Shown here: piece by piece, positions 45,810-56,565 of the stretch
How positions within the stretch are numbered: the stretch's first letter is position 1
Layout: each line of letters opens with the position of its first letter
Source of the DNA: Nostoc sp. TH1S01
GTDB lineage: Bacteria; Cyanobacteriota; Cyanobacteriia; Cyanobacteriales; Nostocaceae
Length of the DNA stretch: 64,000 nucleotides
Assembly: GCA_018993265.1 (NCBI GenBank)
Contig: JAGKSW010000018.1
Location: forward strand, 62,001-126,000
Direction of reading: 5' to 3'
Position numbers and translations under genes: made by a program
Notes under the pieces: generated by a model
The model's database searches: none
Told to the model about the DNA's origin: nothing
The model's input: only the letters and a program-made list of their open reading frames with translations

Positions 45810-47756
45810 ATGGTTAAATCAATGTTCTCAACAAAACGGCTCAACAGACGGTTAATGCGCTGGCTACTAGCAGAAAACCGACGAGAAAAGGAAGGGCCAT
45901 ACCATAAGGAAGAAGCACACCGTCAGCATCCTTGGTGGCAGGTTATGTGCTTAACAGGTGTAGACTATTTCTCTACCCTTGGCTATCAACCGGGAATTGC
46001 CGCACTGGCAGCAGGTGCGCTTTCGCCTCTGGCTACTCTCATTTTGGTTTTACTGACACTTTTTGGTGCATTGCCAATCTATCGACGCATTGCAGCTAAA
46101 AGCCCACATGGTGAAGGTTCGATTGCTATGTTGGAGCATTTGCTGTCTTGGTGGCAAGGCAAATTACTTGTACTGTGTCTACTCGGCTTTGTGGCAACCG
46201 ACTTTATTATTACCATTACCTTGTCTGCTGCTGATGCCACAGCCCATATCATCGAAAATCCCCTGACACCAAGTCTGCTGCACAGTCAGAGCATTGTTAT
46301 TACACTCATGTTAATTGCCTTACTCGGTGCAGTTTTCTTGAGAGGTTTTAAAGAAGCGATTGGTATTGCAGTATTCTTGGTAGCAACTTATCTGCTGTTG
46401 AATTTGATTGTAATTAGTGTTGGTTTATATCAAATAGTAATTCACCCAGAGGATATCGCAAATTGGCAGACAGCACTTTTTGCACGGCATAACAATTTCT
46501 TTGTCCTCATCGGCTTGGCTATCTTGTTATTTCCTCGGTTGGCTTTGGGTTTATCTGGATTTGAAACTGGTGTCACAGTCATGCCCTTAGTTCAAGGTAG
46601 CAGTAGCGATACCCCAGAAATGCCCAGAGGACGAATTCGCAATACCCGCAAGCTACTGACGGCTGCGGCTGTGATTATGAGCTTCTTTTTGCTGACTAGC
46701 AGTCTTGTGACTACGGTTTTGATTCCGACCGCAGAATTTGCTACAGGCGGAAAAGCCAATGGTCGCGCCCTGGCTTATCTAGCACATCTTTATTTAGGCA
46801 ATGGCTTTGGTACAATTTACGATTTAAGCACCATTTCTATTCTGTGGTTTGCTGGGGCATCAGCAATGGCAGGACTGCTGAATATTGTGCCGCGTTACTT
46901 ACCACGTTATGGGATGGCACCAAGTTGGGCGCTATTAACACGCCCTCTTGTATTAGTATATACAGCTATTGCCTTCGTAGTTACAATTATTTTCCAAGCA
47001 AATGTAGAAGCACAGGGTGGTGCTTATGCAACTGGTGTGTTGGTACTAATTAGCTCTGCCGCCTTTGCTGTGACTTTATCAGCCCATCGACACAATTCCA
47101 CACAGGGACGAGTGGTTTTTGCTTTGATTACAATGGTCTTTATTTATACGACCATTGTCAATATCATTGAAAGACCAGAAGGGATAAAAATTGCTGCGTT
47201 CTTCATTGGTGCAATCATTTTTACTTCCTTAGTTTCACGTGTTTGGCGCTCAACAGAACTGCGGGTAGAACAAATAGAAGTTGATGAAAATGCCCGTGAA
47301 TTTATTGCCGAAGAAAGCCAAGGCGCAATTCGGATCATTGCTAATCGCTTAAATGTGGGTAATGAACAAGAATATTTATTAAAGGAAAAAGAGGTACGTG
47401 AAGACAACCATGTTCCACCGACAGATCCGGTGCTGTTTCTAGAGATTTTGGTATCCGATGCGTCAGATTTTACTGATGTGATCAGAGTCAAAGGCGTAAA
47501 AGTTGGTGAGTATCGGATTTTACGTGCAGAAAGTGCCGCAGTCCCAAATGCGATCGCGGCTTTGTTACTTTATATTCGTGACCAAACTGGTAAAATACCT
47601 CACGCTTACTTCGGCTGGGTAGAAGGGAATCCCATCCAGTACTTACTGCGATTTATCTTGTTTGGTGAAGGTGACATTGCTGTAGTCACCCGTGAAGTAC
47701 TGCGCCGCGCCGAAAAAAATCCCCACAAACGGCCGGGGATTCATGTTGGTGGTTAA
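45810..47756 (+). CDS. APC-superfamily permease with a soluble C-terminal domain
   Basis: The 648-residue protein has about twelve hydrophobic segments from residue 50 to 480 and a soluble C-terminal domain of about 160 residues. The first segment carries the APC-type opening [28 protein letters not shown], and the next loop has [14 protein letters not shown]. The C-terminal part ([66 protein letters not shown]) is unlike amino-acid permeases. The arrangement resembles KUP/KimA-type K+ transporters of the same superfamily, and the gene lies next to kdp. K+ transport is therefore a reasonable guess, but an amino-acid substrate is equally possible. An ATG four codons downstream could also start it. 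Confidence 0.78.
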   Translation: MVKSMFSTKRLNRRLMRWLLAENRREKEGPYHKEEAHRQHPWWQVMCLTGVDYFSTLGYQPGIAALAAGALSPLATLILVLLTLFGALPIYRRIAAKSPHGEGSIAMLEHLLSWWQGKLLVLCLLGFVATDFIITITLSAADATAHIIENPLTPSLLHSQSIVITLMLIALLGAVFLRGFKEAIGIAVFLVATYLLLNLIVISVGLYQIVIHPEDIANWQTALFARHNNFFVLIGLAILLFPRLALGLSGFETGVTVMPLVQGSSSDTPEMPRGRIRNTRKLLTAAAVIMSFFLLTSSLVTTVLIPTAEFATGGKANGRALAYLAHLYLGNGFGTIYDLSTISILWFAGASAMAGLLNIVPRYLPRYGMAPSWALLTRPLVLVYTAIAFVVTIIFQANVEAQGGAYATGVLVLISSAAFAVTLSAHRHNSTQGRVVFALITMVFIYTTIVNIIERPEGIKIAAFFIGAIIFTSLVSRVWRSTELRVEQIEVDENAREFIAEESQGAIRIIANRLNVGNEQEYLLKEKEVREDNHVPPTDPVLFLEILVSDASDFTDVIRVKGVKVGEYRILRAESAAVPNAIAALLLYIRDQTGKIPHAYFGWVEGNPIQYLLRFILFGEGDIAVVTREVLRRAEKNPHKRPGIHVGG

Positions 47757-48088
47757 AAAATTTGGTTACGGTATAGCTGTTGGCAAAAATGGACAAATTT
47801 ACGCAGTCCAAATGTTTGGCGATTAAATTTTGAGCAGATTGGCAATCAACTAAGAAACAAACGCCATAATAACCATGAAAAAATATCACACCTCAATAAA
47901 GGTACAAAACTCTGCGTAAATTTGCGTTTACCTCATCTATCCTCTGCGTTAAAAAAAATAGCGTAGTTGATCACCCTAAAAACTGCTTACCAAGACAAAA
48001 TCCAAAGGAATTCACCAAAAGGCAAAACTCGGTAGGTTTTCTGGGATATCCTAAGATAAGTGAGAGATTTGCCAAAGAATAAGTAAGA
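47757..48088. other. Intergenic region before aspC
   Basis: About 330 bases. It has short repeats of the TCTGCGT type at about 47910-47952 and no gene. The right part should hold the aspC promoter. Confidence 0.4.
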
Positions 48089-49255
48089 ATGAAACTGGCA
48101 GCAAGAGTAAGTCAGGTAAAACCTTCTTTAACCTTAGCGATCGCAGCTAAAGCTAAGGCGATGAAGGCGGAAGGTATAGATGTTTGTAGTTTTAGTGCTG
48201 GTGAACCGGATTTTGACACCCCAGCACATATTAAAGCCGCAGCAGCAAAAGCTTTGGCAGAAGGCAAAACCAAGTATGGCCCTGCACCTGGAGAACCAAA
48301 GTTAAGGGAAGCGATCGCCCAGAAGCTGAAATCTGATAACGGTTTAGATTACAAAGCAGAAAATGTCATCGTCACCAATGGCGGTAAACATTCTTTGTAC
48401 AACTTGATCATGGCACTCATCGATCCGGGTGATGAGGTAATTATTCCGGCTCCCTATTGGCTGAGTTATCCCGAAATGGTAACTTTGGCTGGTGGCGTAT
48501 CTGTAATTGTCAACACCGATGCTTCCACAGGCTATAAAATCACCCCGGAACAACTGCGCCAAGCCATCACCCCCAAAACCAAGTTATTTGTCCTCAACTC
48601 CCCATCCAACCCCACCGGGATGGTTTACACGCCAGAGGAAATTAAAGCTTTAGCGCAAGTAATAGTTGATGCAGATATCTATGTAGTCTCCGATGAGATT
48701 TACGAAAAAATTCTCTACGACGGTGCAGAACATCTCAGTATTGGATCGCTTGGTCAAGAAATTTTTGAGCGCACCTTTATTAGTAATGGGTTTGCCAAAG
48801 CTTACTCCATGACAGGTTGGCGCTTGGGTTACTTAGCAGGGCCAGTCGAAATTATTAAAGCCACCAATTCCATTCAAGGGCATAGTACATCTAATGTATG
48901 TACCTTTGCTCAATATGGTGCGATCGCCGCCTTACAAGAATCTCAAGACTGTGTAGCTGAAATGCTGCAAGCTTTTACCAAGCGGCGACAAGTCATGCTA
49001 GAGCGAATCAACGCCATTCCCAGCTTATATTGTCCCAAACCAGACGGCGCTTTTTATCTGTTCCCCGACATCAGCAAAACCGGACTCAAATCTCTAGAAT
49101 TTTGCGACGCTTTGATTGAAGAACATCAAGTTGCAGTTATTCCCGGAATTGCCTTTGGTGCAGATAATAACATTCGCCTTTCCTACGCCACCGATTTAGC
49201 CACTATCGAAAAAGGCTTGGATAGGTTAGAGAAGTTTGTGCGATCAAGAATTTAA
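48089..49255 (+). CDS. aspC: Class I aspartate aminotransferase
   Basis: A PLP enzyme that interconverts aspartate and 2-oxoglutarate with oxaloacetate and glutamate; in the I-gamma subgroup prephenate may also be a substrate. The 388-residue protein has [14 protein letters not shown] near residue 35, the [15 protein letters not shown] region, NGGKHSLYN near 97, [10 protein letters not shown] near 171-180, YVVSDEIYE near 198, and the Schiff-base motif [16 protein letters not shown] with Lys237. The C-terminal Arg in NNIRLSYA binds the substrate carboxylate. Length and motifs fit a complete enzyme. It is a single gene. Confidence 0.93.
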   Translation: MKLAARVSQVKPSLTLAIAAKAKAMKAEGIDVCSFSAGEPDFDTPAHIKAAAAKALAEGKTKYGPAPGEPKLREAIAQKLKSDNGLDYKAENVIVTNGGKHSLYNLIMALIDPGDEVIIPAPYWLSYPEMVTLAGGVSVIVNTDASTGYKITPEQLRQAITPKTKLFVLNSPSNPTGMVYTPEEIKALAQVIVDADIYVVSDEIYEKILYDGAEHLSIGSLGQEIFERTFISNGFAKAYSMTGWRLGYLAGPVEIIKATNSIQGHSTSNVCTFAQYGAIAALQESQDCVAEMLQAFTKRRQVMLERINAIPSLYCPKPDGAFYLFPDISKTGLKSLEFCDALIEEHQVAVIPGIAFGADNNIRLSYATDLATIEKGLDRLEKFVRSRI

Positions 49256-49628
49256 TTAAGGGTCATTTGTCATTGGTCATTTGTCATTTGACAGATGACC
49301 AGCCCCTTCGGAGCGGGAACTGCTTAAGAGGGAACTCTTAACAGAAAAAGAATGAGCATCCGAAGACAAGGGTTTCAAGCCCCTGAATTTATTCATGAAA
49401 AAATAAAAACACTTTTTTCGAGACACGTAGTGCAAGAAAAAATACGTCCTTGTTCAAATCCCCTTGATTCATCTATGGGGATTTCCCTGTTGCCTGTTGC
49501 CCATTCCCTGTTCCCTCTTAACATCTACTCTTTTTTAAAAGAGAACTTTTAAACTCAAATATCATATCTTTTTCATTAGGCACAATTTAAAGTTATTAAA
49601 GGAACTATGCAAATCTAGGAGTCCAACA
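49256..49628. other. Repeat-filled intergenic region
   Basis: Holds TGGTCATTTGTCATT heptamer repeats (49262-49300), a GTTAAGAG/CTCTTAAC-like inverted repeat at about 49322-49342, and CCCTGTTGCCTGTTGCC-type repeats at 49485-49520. The section 49350-49470 has a short frame of low quality. Two matched segments (ACAAGGGTTTCAAG and CTTGTTCAAATCCCCTTG) suggest the remnant of an insertion-sequence end. No real gene is seen. Confidence 0.5.
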
Positions 49629-49862
49629 GTGAGTAATGAATTAGACCGTATTACGGTTAATCCAAATGTGTGCCTTGGACAGCCAACAATTCGCGGAATG
49701 CGTATCACTGTAGGATTTGTCCTCAAACTGTTGGCTAGTCATTTATCCATCCAAGAAGTTCTAGAGGCTTATCCAGAATTGGAGGATGAAGATATTCGGC
49801 AGGCACTAAACTACGCTGCTTGGGCGGTATCGGATCGCATTATTAGTATCACTTCAGCATGA
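49629..49862 (+). CDS. DUF433 family antitoxin
   Basis: The 77-residue protein is a DUF433 (VapB45-like) member, normally the antitoxin partner of a DUF5615 PIN-like toxin. It shows ITVNPNVCLGQPTIRGMRITVGFVLKLLASHLSIQEVLEAYPELEDEDIRQALNYAAW, with the hallmark GxPxIRGxRI(T/P)V. The start is GTG with an AGGAG Shine-Dalgarno. Its stop TGA overlaps the ATG of the toxin gene (ATGA), as in other pairs of this type. The gene itself is intact, although the toxin gene after it is broken. Confidence 0.9.
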   Translation: MSNELDRITVNPNVCLGQPTIRGMRITVGFVLKLLASHLSIQEVLEAYPELEDEDIRQALNYAAWAVSDRIISITSA

Positions 49863-50337
49863 GTAGCTTACGTTTGATTGCTGATGTTCATACAGCAGTT
49901 TCGATATTCGTGAAATACTGTAGAGACGTTACATGTAACGTCTCTACATGGTTTTAGATTTTACGCTTGTACCTCATGTACTCAAAATATGCTGTATTTC
50001 CCCTCTAACCGTCACAGCCTTAAAGTTACAGGGATACGATATAGTACGTAGTACTGATGCTCTTCCTGCAACTGCTACGGATATAGAGATTTTAGAATTG
50101 GCAAGAGTCGAAGGTCGGGTTGTCTTAACACAAGACCTAGACTTTTCTATGTTAGTAGCTCTCAGCAATTATGAGCAGCCCAGCTTGATTACATTACGGC
50201 TATCTTCAGCAAAGCCTAACGTGGTAACACAAAGACTTATAGAAGTTCTACCCAATTTGTTGCAGGATCTGATCGAGGGTTCAGCTATTACCATTGAAGA
50301 CAATTCTATACGCATTCGTCAATTGCCGATTAGTTGA
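49859..50337 (+). pseudogene. DUF5615 PIN-like toxin gene interrupted by a MITE
   Basis: The original gene starts with ATG at 49859 (MSSLRLIADVH) and continues after a 104-base insertion at ISPLTVTALKLQGYDIVRST... to the stop at 50335-50337. Removing the insertion restores one frame of about 124 residues of the DUF5615 type (PIN-like nuclease). With the insertion the original frame ends after 33 codons at a TAG inside the element. A second frame begins at an ATG in the MITE (49948) and rejoins the toxin frame. It lacks the N-terminal LIADVH strand with the first acidic active-site residue, so it is probably inactive. Confidence 0.85.
49893..49994. mobile_element. 102-bp MITE, copy 2, inside the toxin gene
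   Basis: It has the same sequence as 29678-29779 except for two positions (G/T at the 28th base and G/A near the 66th). Flanking TA at 49891-49892 and 49995-49996. Taking out the element and one TA restores the toxin frame exactly (GTT-CAT-ATT-TCC, for V-H-I-S). This shows that TA was the duplicated target. Confidence 0.93.
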
Positions 50338-50464
50338 GATTGGTTCTAATGAACGGTGATAGAGCGATCGCTACTTCTCTGGCAAACCTCAGTTTCTGGT
50401 GCAGCCTATATATAACCATAAAAGCAACACAAGAAACGATTTTGCTACTTTTGATTTTTGACTA

Positions 50465-52240
50465 TTACTCCATATCTCGTCCTTGCAACATTCCCATAAG
50501 TTTGCGCTTGCGGGCGTGGATTGCCATTAATTGGGCGCGATAATTTGACCAGTCGGCTTGTTTATTGGACGCTAAGTAAGCAGCGCGGGCTTTTCTTAGC
50601 CACTCAACTGCGGCATCATAATACTCTGCTTTGCCGGCATTCATAATTGCTTCGGCCAGGCGACAAGCATGAGTAATTACCCATTCAGGACGATGGGGAA
50701 TGGCAGCATCCATCACCCGATGAATAATATCAGCATAATAGACATTGAGTTCATTAGCGATCGCGATCGCATCATCAATCAGTCCTTCATGTAAGAAAAT
50801 ATCTACTTTGATGGGGGCAATTTCCCAAGCACTATAAACCCGCAGAATTTTCAATAAATCAGGTTTAATTCTTGGCCATTCTTCCCCAGCCAAATCTTGA
50901 ATATCTTGATATTCTTCTAGAGAAGGATATGCTTGAAAAGCTAGTTTTTTGGCTTGCAAAGCTGTAGTTTGATCACCTAACTTTTGGGCTAAATCACTTG
51001 TCCATAAACCCAAATCATATTGACAATTTCCCTTTAATTGCAAGCCAATTTGAGCAATATGTAAAGCTTGTTGTAATGCGCCTTGTTCTTGCAGCGTTTT
51101 ACCCAAAGCGAAGGCTTCTTCCATTGAATTCATCTCGGTTTGGGCGGCTTCTAAGGCTTCTTCTACTCTGCCAAGTCTACCCAGCATTGTTAAATATTGC
51201 CGCGTTTGTCCTTCCGCTTCTGCCAAATATAAATATTCTTGATAACGTTCTTGGCGTTCCAGAATTTTCAGCCGAATTAAAGCTAAATCATCGGCATAAT
51301 CAGGAATGGTTGCTTCCCAAACTCCTCGTTCGCTAATCTTGCCTTGGAGAACTTCCACCAGTGATGGGTAATCCCAGCCTTGGCGCAAAGCTTCTAAACT
51401 TAAGCCAAAATCAACATCCCATTCATCTTGCCAAACTTCCAAATTTACTTGGATGTCCACTTTTTCTTCGGGAGTCAAGTCAGCGGTGAGAATAGCTTCA
51501 CACCAAGCATTATTTAATTCCCAGGCAATTTCATCATAGTCGGCACCATATTCAGCGACTTCATACCAATTTTCGATACAGGTAGAAGTAATCGCCTCTA
51601 AAACTGCGATCGCTTTGTTTCCTTCTCCCCGTTCAATTAAGTCTACCGCCGATTGCACCAAACCCAGCAATTCCTCGGCGATGGGGTCTTCTTCACAGCC
51701 ATCCTCTAGATAGCGCACACCATCGTGAATAATCTGCCGTACTTGCCGCCGAAAAGCACTGGTGTCAATCGCATTTTGCCGCAGAGATTTGAGCTTTTTT
51801 GTCTGGGGTGCAGGATTTGTCATCCAAATGACATGACGATCAATAGTCTCAATCAGTTGGGGATGTTCGGCGACTAATTCTTGTACTAGCCTTTGAGTTT
51901 GTATATGATCCAGTCGATCAAGCAATTGCTCTAACGTCGGACGATGCTCAATAATTTCTGGCTGGCGCACACAGACAAGCATAGTTGCCACAATGTGTTT
52001 ACACCATCCGTCAAAATTGTAGGCACAAGTGCAATTTGCTGAGGTTAAACTATGGCCATCAAAACTGAGGCTGACACGATAGGGTCGAGCTTCACTGCCA
52101 TCAACTTCTGCGTGTAATAGATTACCGCGTCGGACAATGGTATCTACAGCACCAGACTCAAAATAAGCCTCACCCCGTTGGTAAGACTTGGCGTTAGCAT
52201 AACGACGGATGGTAAATTCACTGATTTTGGGAATAGACAT
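50465..52240 (-). CDS. SWIM zinc-finger protein
   Basis: The 591-residue protein has a SWIM zinc-binding motif at residues 69-81, CTCAYNFDGWCKH, with the Cys-x-Cys-xn-Cys-x-His pattern. The N-terminal segment (FTIRRYANAKSYQRGEAYFESGAVDTIVRRG) is the usual opening of this family. The rest (about 480 residues) is helical and repeat-like, with TPR-like features (for example YLYLAEAEGQTRQYLTMLGRLGRVEEALEAAQ). SWIM proteins bind DNA or proteins; the role in bacteria is not settled. The gene starts divergently from lpdA, with 511 bases between. Confidence 0.87.
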   Translation of the reverse strand: MSIPKISEFTIRRYANAKSYQRGEAYFESGAVDTIVRRGNLLHAEVDGSEARPYRVSLSFDGHSLTSANCTCAYNFDGWCKHIVATMLVCVRQPEIIEHRPTLEQLLDRLDHIQTQRLVQELVAEHPQLIETIDRHVIWMTNPAPQTKKLKSLRQNAIDTSAFRRQVRQIIHDGVRYLEDGCEEDPIAEELLGLVQSAVDLIERGEGNKAIAVLEAITSTCIENWYEVAEYGADYDEIAWELNNAWCEAILTADLTPEEKVDIQVNLEVWQDEWDVDFGLSLEALRQGWDYPSLVEVLQGKISERGVWEATIPDYADDLALIRLKILERQERYQEYLYLAEAEGQTRQYLTMLGRLGRVEEALEAAQTEMNSMEEAFALGKTLQEQGALQQALHIAQIGLQLKGNCQYDLGLWTSDLAQKLGDQTTALQAKKLAFQAYPSLEEYQDIQDLAGEEWPRIKPDLLKILRVYSAWEIAPIKVDIFLHEGLIDDAIAIANELNVYYADIIHRVMDAAIPHRPEWVITHACRLAEAIMNAGKAEYYDAAVEWLRKARAAYLASNKQADWSNYRAQLMAIHARKRKLMGMLQGRDME

Positions 52241-52751
52241 CGGGCAGACGAAGTGCGAAAATCCTATGCGTAAATGAATTTTAGATCCAGGTTGGCTTTT
52301 CGGCTCATACCGATTTTGAATTCCCAGTCATAACCATAAGGCTGTTACTGAAATTTCCAACAATACGATACTAGTACAAGAAAGTAGCTGATAAAATCTT
52401 TACCTCAAAAGTAGTTTATTTCCACAATTGAGTACTAGTATTTTCTAATACTTATTATCTAAGTTTAATTGTCCAAGTTTATTGCATAATCAAAGCACAA
52501 GCAACTTACTAAGGTAAAAATAATAAGTTTTTGTCAACCTGAATCAGCTATTATAGCTTTCCAAAAAAATTAGCCATATCAGTATAAAATTCAATAAGTG
52601 AATAATGTTTACTAAAATTGTCAATAAAGTTATCTCTTCGCTTGCTAGCGTGAATGATAATAGTTGATTTAGCCATTGCCAACTCTCAACGAGTTGTCAG
52701 GATAGCTAGTCGAGTTGAGAATAAATAGGCGAAGCACACGGGGAAACTAAC
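52241..52751. other. Promoter region between the SWIM gene and lpdA
   Basis: About 510 AT-rich bases with no gene. An ACTAGTA/TACTAGT-type symmetry is present at 52369-52441 (CTAGTAC and GTACTAG), similar to the ends of the MITE at 11906. A CAACTCTCAACGAGTTG inverted repeat at about 52680-52696 is a possible operator close to lpdA. Confidence 0.4.
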
Positions 52752-54179
52752 GTGAGTCAAGGATTTGATTACGATTTAGTAATTATTGGCGCTGGTGTAG
52801 GCGGACATGGCGCAGCCCTACACGCGGTAAGCTGCGGTCTGAAAACAGCGATTATTGAAGCAGCTGACATGGGAGGAACCTGTGTTAACAGGGGCTGTAT
52901 TCCATCGAAAGCGTTGCTGGCAGCAGCAGGACGTGTGCGGGAGTTACGTAATGCCCACCACCTCAAGTCACTGGGCATTCAAATTGGTAATGTGGAGTTC
53001 GATCGCCAAGCGATCGCCGATCATGCAGGCAATTTAGTCTCGAAAATTCAAGGCGATTTAACCAACAGCCTGAAGCGTCTGGGCGTAGATATTATCCGGG
53101 GTTGGGGAAAAATCGCCGGGACACAAAAAATTACTGTTACTGGCGATGGCAGTGAAAAAACCATCACCGCTAAAGATATTATTCTTTCTCCTGGTTCAGT
53201 TCCTTTTGTTCCCCCAGGTATTGAAGTTGACGGCAAAACTGTATTTACCAGCGACCAAGGTGTAAAACTGGAATCTCTACCGCCTTGGGTGGCAATTATT
53301 GGTAGCGGTTACATCGGCTTGGAATTTTCGGATGTCTACTCGGCTTTGGGTAGCGAAATCACGATGATTGAAGCCCTAGACCAGTTAATGCCAGGGTTTG
53401 ACCGCGATATCGCCAAACTCGCTGAACGGGTATTAATTACCCCCCGTGATATTGAAACCAAAGTCGGTATCTACGCAAAAAAAGTCATCCCTGGTTCGCC
53501 AGTGGTGATTGAGTTAGCTGATTTTAAAACCAAAGAAGATTTAGAAGTGATTGAGGTTGATGCTTGTTTGGTGGCGACAGGACGCATCCCCGCTACCCAA
53601 AACCTCGGTTTAGAATCTGTGGGCGTGGAATTAGACAGACGGAATTTTATCCCCGTCGATGATCGTATGGCCGTATTGAGTGCAGGCGAAGTTGTACCGC
53701 ACCTCTGGGCAATTGGTGATGCCAATGGCAAAATGATGCTGGCTCACGCTGCTTCGGCTCAAGGTATTGTAGCTGTAGAAAATATCGTCGGGCGATCGCG
53801 CACCGTTGACTATCGCAGTATCCCCGCCGCCGCCTTCACTCACCCAGAAGTTAGCTATGTTGGTTTAACCGAAACTGCTGCTAAAGAATTAGGACAAGCC
53901 GAAGGTTTTGAAGTTGGTACCAGTAAGAGTTACTTTAAAGGCAACTCCAAAGCTTTGGCAGAAAACGAAGCCGACGGTATCGCTAAGGTAATTTATCGCA
54001 AAGACACAGGCGAAGTTTTAGGTGTTCACATCTTTGGAATGCACGCCTCCGACTTAATTCACGAAGCCTCAGCCGCCGTGGCGAAGCGTGAATCTGTCCA
54101 CACCCTCGCCCATCTAGTCCACGCCCACCCAACCCTGTCGGAAGTTCTAGATGAAGCCTATAAACGGGCTGTAGCTTAA
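52752..54179 (+). CDS. lpdA: Dihydrolipoamide dehydrogenase
   Basis: The E3 flavoprotein of the pyruvate dehydrogenase complex and possibly of glycine cleavage; it reoxidises dihydrolipoamide with NAD+. The 475-residue protein starts from GTG. It shows the FAD motif [15 protein letters not shown], the redox disulfide [10 protein letters not shown] (Cys44 and Cys49), the NAD motif [34 protein letters not shown], and the C-terminal interface with His-Glu dyad [17 protein letters not shown]. All catalytic residues are present. trpC follows 100 bases later on the same strand, separated by heptamer repeats. Confidence 0.96.
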   Translation: MSQGFDYDLVIIGAGVGGHGAALHAVSCGLKTAIIEAADMGGTCVNRGCIPSKALLAAAGRVRELRNAHHLKSLGIQIGNVEFDRQAIADHAGNLVSKIQGDLTNSLKRLGVDIIRGWGKIAGTQKITVTGDGSEKTITAKDIILSPGSVPFVPPGIEVDGKTVFTSDQGVKLESLPPWVAIIGSGYIGLEFSDVYSALGSEITMIEALDQLMPGFDRDIAKLAERVLITPRDIETKVGIYAKKVIPGSPVVIELADFKTKEDLEVIEVDACLVATGRIPATQNLGLESVGVELDRRNFIPVDDRMAVLSAGEVVPHLWAIGDANGKMMLAHAASAQGIVAVENIVGRSRTVDYRSIPAAAFTHPEVSYVGLTETAAKELGQAEGFEVGTSKSYFKGNSKALAENEADGIAKVIYRKDTGEVLGVHIFGMHASDLIHEASAAVAKRESVHTLAHLVHAHPTLSEVLDEAYKRAVA

Positions 54180-54180
54180 A

Positions 54181-54279
54181 AAAGTGTGAAGGATGAAGTC
54201 AGAAGTCTGAAATTTATCTTTCATACTTCATCCTTCACACTTCCCACTTCACACTTCATACTTCACACTTCATACTTCA
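54181..54279. repeat. GAAGTAT/ATACTTC heptamers between lpdA and trpC
   Basis: Forward units (GTGTGAAGGATGAAGTCAGAAG) come first, followed by seven or more complementary units (ATACTTC, ACACTTC) up to the trpC start codon at 54280. They form an imperfect hairpin and fill the whole gap. Confidence 0.8.
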
Positions 54280-55176
54280 ATGCAAATCCGTCGTCGTCAA
54301 CCAAGCCCAGCTATTGATGTATCCGTAGTGCGCTATCAAGCCGCTTTGCCAGATGCCGAACCTAACAACATTCTCGAAGAAATTGTCTGGCAAAAAGAAA
54401 CTGAAGTTGACCAACTGCGGGAAAAACAGCCTTTAAGAGAACTGCAAAAGCAAGCACTTTCCGCACCGCCAACTCTGGATTTTGTCGCCGCCCTCAAACA
54501 GGGTAAGACAAAACCAGCTTTGATTGCCGAAGTTAAAAAGGCTTCTCCCAGCAAAGGTGTTTTACGAAAAGATTTTGACCCTGTAGCGATCGCCCTATCT
54601 TACCAACAAGGTGGTGCTAGTTGTATTTCTGTGTTGACAGATGTGAAATTTTTTCAAGGCAGCTTTGATAATTTAGCAAAAGTCCGGGCCGCTGTTGATT
54701 TACCATTATTGTGTAAGGATTTTATTATCTATCCTTACCAGATGTACTTAGCTCGTCTTCAAGGTGCAGATGCCGTTTTATTAATTGCGGCGATTTTAAC
54801 AGACCAAGACTTGCAATACTTTATCAAAATTGCTAAAGCCTTAAATATGGCAGCATTGATTGAAGTTCACAGCCTAGAAGAACTTGATCGGGTATTGGCT
54901 TTAGATGATGTCTCTTTAGTTGGTATTAATAATCGCAATCTCGAAGATTTCACCGTAGATTTGCAGACAACTTGTCAACTTTTACAAGCTAGAGGTGAAC
55001 AATTACGCGATCGCAATATTGTGGTTGTCAGCGAATCGGGTTTACATACACCTGATGATTTGAGTGTAGTTGAACAAGCAGGTGCAAACGCTGTGTTAAT
55101 TGGCGAATCCTTAGTCAAACAACCAGATCCAGAATTAGCGATCGCTCGGATACTGCCCAATAGTTATTCTAGGTAA
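54280..55176 (+). CDS. trpC: Indole-3-glycerol phosphate synthase
   Basis: The tryptophan pathway enzyme that closes the indole ring. The 298-residue protein is a TIM barrel with the motifs [13 protein letters not shown] (Lys near 88 region), [11 protein letters not shown] near 119, [31 protein letters not shown] near 147, [15 protein letters not shown] near 190, [15 protein letters not shown] near 214, and [13 protein letters not shown] near 251. It has a 30-40 residue N-terminal extension ([20 protein letters not shown]...), usual in cyanobacteria. The start directly follows the heptamer block. Likely single-gene or co-transcribed with lpdA. Confidence 0.95.
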   Translation: MQIRRRQPSPAIDVSVVRYQAALPDAEPNNILEEIVWQKETEVDQLREKQPLRELQKQALSAPPTLDFVAALKQGKTKPALIAEVKKASPSKGVLRKDFDPVAIALSYQQGGASCISVLTDVKFFQGSFDNLAKVRAAVDLPLLCKDFIIYPYQMYLARLQGADAVLLIAAILTDQDLQYFIKIAKALNMAALIEVHSLEELDRVLALDDVSLVGINNRNLEDFTVDLQTTCQLLQARGEQLRDRNIVVVSESGLHTPDDLSVVEQAGANAVLIGESLVKQPDPELAIARILPNSYSR

Positions 55177-55379
55177 AGCTATTTTGCTGTGCTGTGACAG
55201 AGCAAATATTCATTGTTATCTAAATAACATAACTTTACCGTAATTACTCTCATGTTCGCTAAAAATTAATTGTGAAATATACTCATGTCTTAACCAAATA
55301 TTTGTTTTTTGTGTAACAATTCATGGCAAGAGATAAACTCTAACTAACACAAATTATACATTTGTAATATTTAAGCCAC

Positions 55380-55631
55380 ATGGAGCAAATTCCTCTACCG
55401 TCACCCATCCACTACGAATTGATACTCCAACTGTTAGAAAGACAAACCTTGTTAGCCGTTAATCAAAATCCCGATTTGCGACATCAGGTCAATCAACTTA
55501 TCATCACCCTCCGCAAAGCAGCAGTCCAGCAAAAACGGCTAGAAGAAATTTGTCAGGTGACATCTGTGGCTATTGACCACCGTTGGTCACTCAACCATCA
55601 TATTGCCGAAAAAGTGGTTGTACCTGACTGA
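55380..55631 (+). CDS. DUF5340 family small protein
   Basis: An 83-residue soluble helical protein: MEQIPLPSPIHYELILQLLERQTLLAVNQNP ... VNQLIITLRKAAVQQKRLEEICQ ... IDHRWSLN. This layout is that of DUF5340, a cyanobacterial family of unknown function. It stands alone on the plus strand; a hairpin follows 45 bases after the stop. Confidence 0.7.
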   Translation: MEQIPLPSPIHYELILQLLERQTLLAVNQNPDLRHQVNQLIITLRKAAVQQKRLEEICQVTSVAIDHRWSLNHHIAEKVVVPD

Positions 55632-55676
55632 CGAGGATGTTTTGCGATTATTATTTGATTTGTAAATATGAGGTTT

Positions 55677-55709
55677 ATATCCCCGACTTCTTAAAGCAGT
55701 CGGGGATAT
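55677..55709. terminator. CCCCGACT hairpin after the DUF5340 gene
   Basis: ATATCCCCGACT (55677-55688) and AGTCGGGGATAT (55698-55709) form a perfect 12-bp stem, followed by TGTTATTAAATTG. It is the same hairpin family as 32085-32113. The gap 55632-56058 holds besides it only a GTTGGGCGGGTTTCCCGAC repeat at about 55763-55781 and an AT-rich promoter region. Confidence 0.65.
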
Positions 55710-56058
55710 TGTTATTAAATTGAAAAACTAGATTTTATAGTGAAGTGCTGAGGAGCCACTGCGTTGGGCGGGTTTCCCGACTTGAAGTAAGTGGCGTTGC
55801 TGAGTAGGAACTAAGCATTTTCATGAGTTTCAGCCACCAACATAGTCCTAACCTATGCTTCGACTGCTATATCAATAAAAAATATAGTTGTTGTCAAGAA
55901 AAATACAGTTTAAAAAATAATTATTTTTGCTGTAGATAACATTACAAATTAGCTCAAATATATGTTAATAAAATTCAATAAAATGTCAAATCTTATTAAT
56001 TTTTTATTCTTAAAATTGCCTATTATGGAGATAACCAAATCAGGTTTTGGAAGAAATT

Positions 56059-56565
56059 ATGCCAAAGCGTGTAATCAGAGAAGTAAATAGTTGGTTTGAG
56101 CGAGAGCGAATTGTCAGTAACTTAGAAAGATTTCAAGATTTTATTATTATCTCACTCTGCCTTGGCTTATTCTGCGTTATGCTGATTCGGCTGGGTGATA
56201 TGTTCTTTTCCTTTTTACACCCCTTAGATTTACGAGAAATTACATCTGATATCCTGTTTATTTTAATTTTGGTTGAGTTATTCAGGTTATTGATTGATTA
56301 CTTACAAACTCAACAAATATCAGTAGGCGCAGCAGTTGAAATTACGATAGTTTCGGCATTACGAGAAGTAATTTTACGTGGAGTATTAGAAATACCGCAG
56401 AATCAGCTTTTTGGTATTTCGACATTTTTATTAGTTTTAGCAGTAATTTTCATTACCATACCTTTAATTTCCCGCTTATTTGGTCATGGTACCAGCCACA
56501 ACTATGAAACCTTATCCGATACAGAAATAGTAGCCAATAGAACTGTAGCTGCTGATGAAATATGA
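56059..56565 (+). CDS. PsiE-like (phosphate-starvation-inducible) membrane protein
   Basis: The 168-residue protein from ATG 56059 (a TTG four codons upstream also opens the frame) has four hydrophobic segments: FQDFIIISLCLGLFCVMLI, ITSDILFILILVELFRLL, the weaker VGAAVEITIVSALREVIL, and LFGISTFLLVLAVIFITIPLI. The FELFRLLIDY-type helix and VEITIVSALREVI segment fit the PsiE family. The function is unknown; the name comes from induction by low phosphate in E. coli. It precedes nifV by about 200 bases on the same strand. Confidence 0.75.
   Translation: MPKRVIREVNSWFERERIVSNLERFQDFIIISLCLGLFCVMLIRLGDMFFSFLHPLDLREITSDILFILILVELFRLLIDYLQTQQISVGAAVEITIVSALREVILRGVLEIPQNQLFGISTFLLVLAVIFITIPLISRLFGHGTSHNYETLSDTEIVANRTVAADEI

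Noticed and set aside
49352-49552. 66-codon frame after aspC
   Set aside because: It runs through CCCTGTT-type repeats and has no family resemblance or Shine-Dalgarno.
50334-50543. 69-codon frame overlapping the toxin end and the SWIM gene end
   Set aside because: Overlaps two better genes and has no supporting features.
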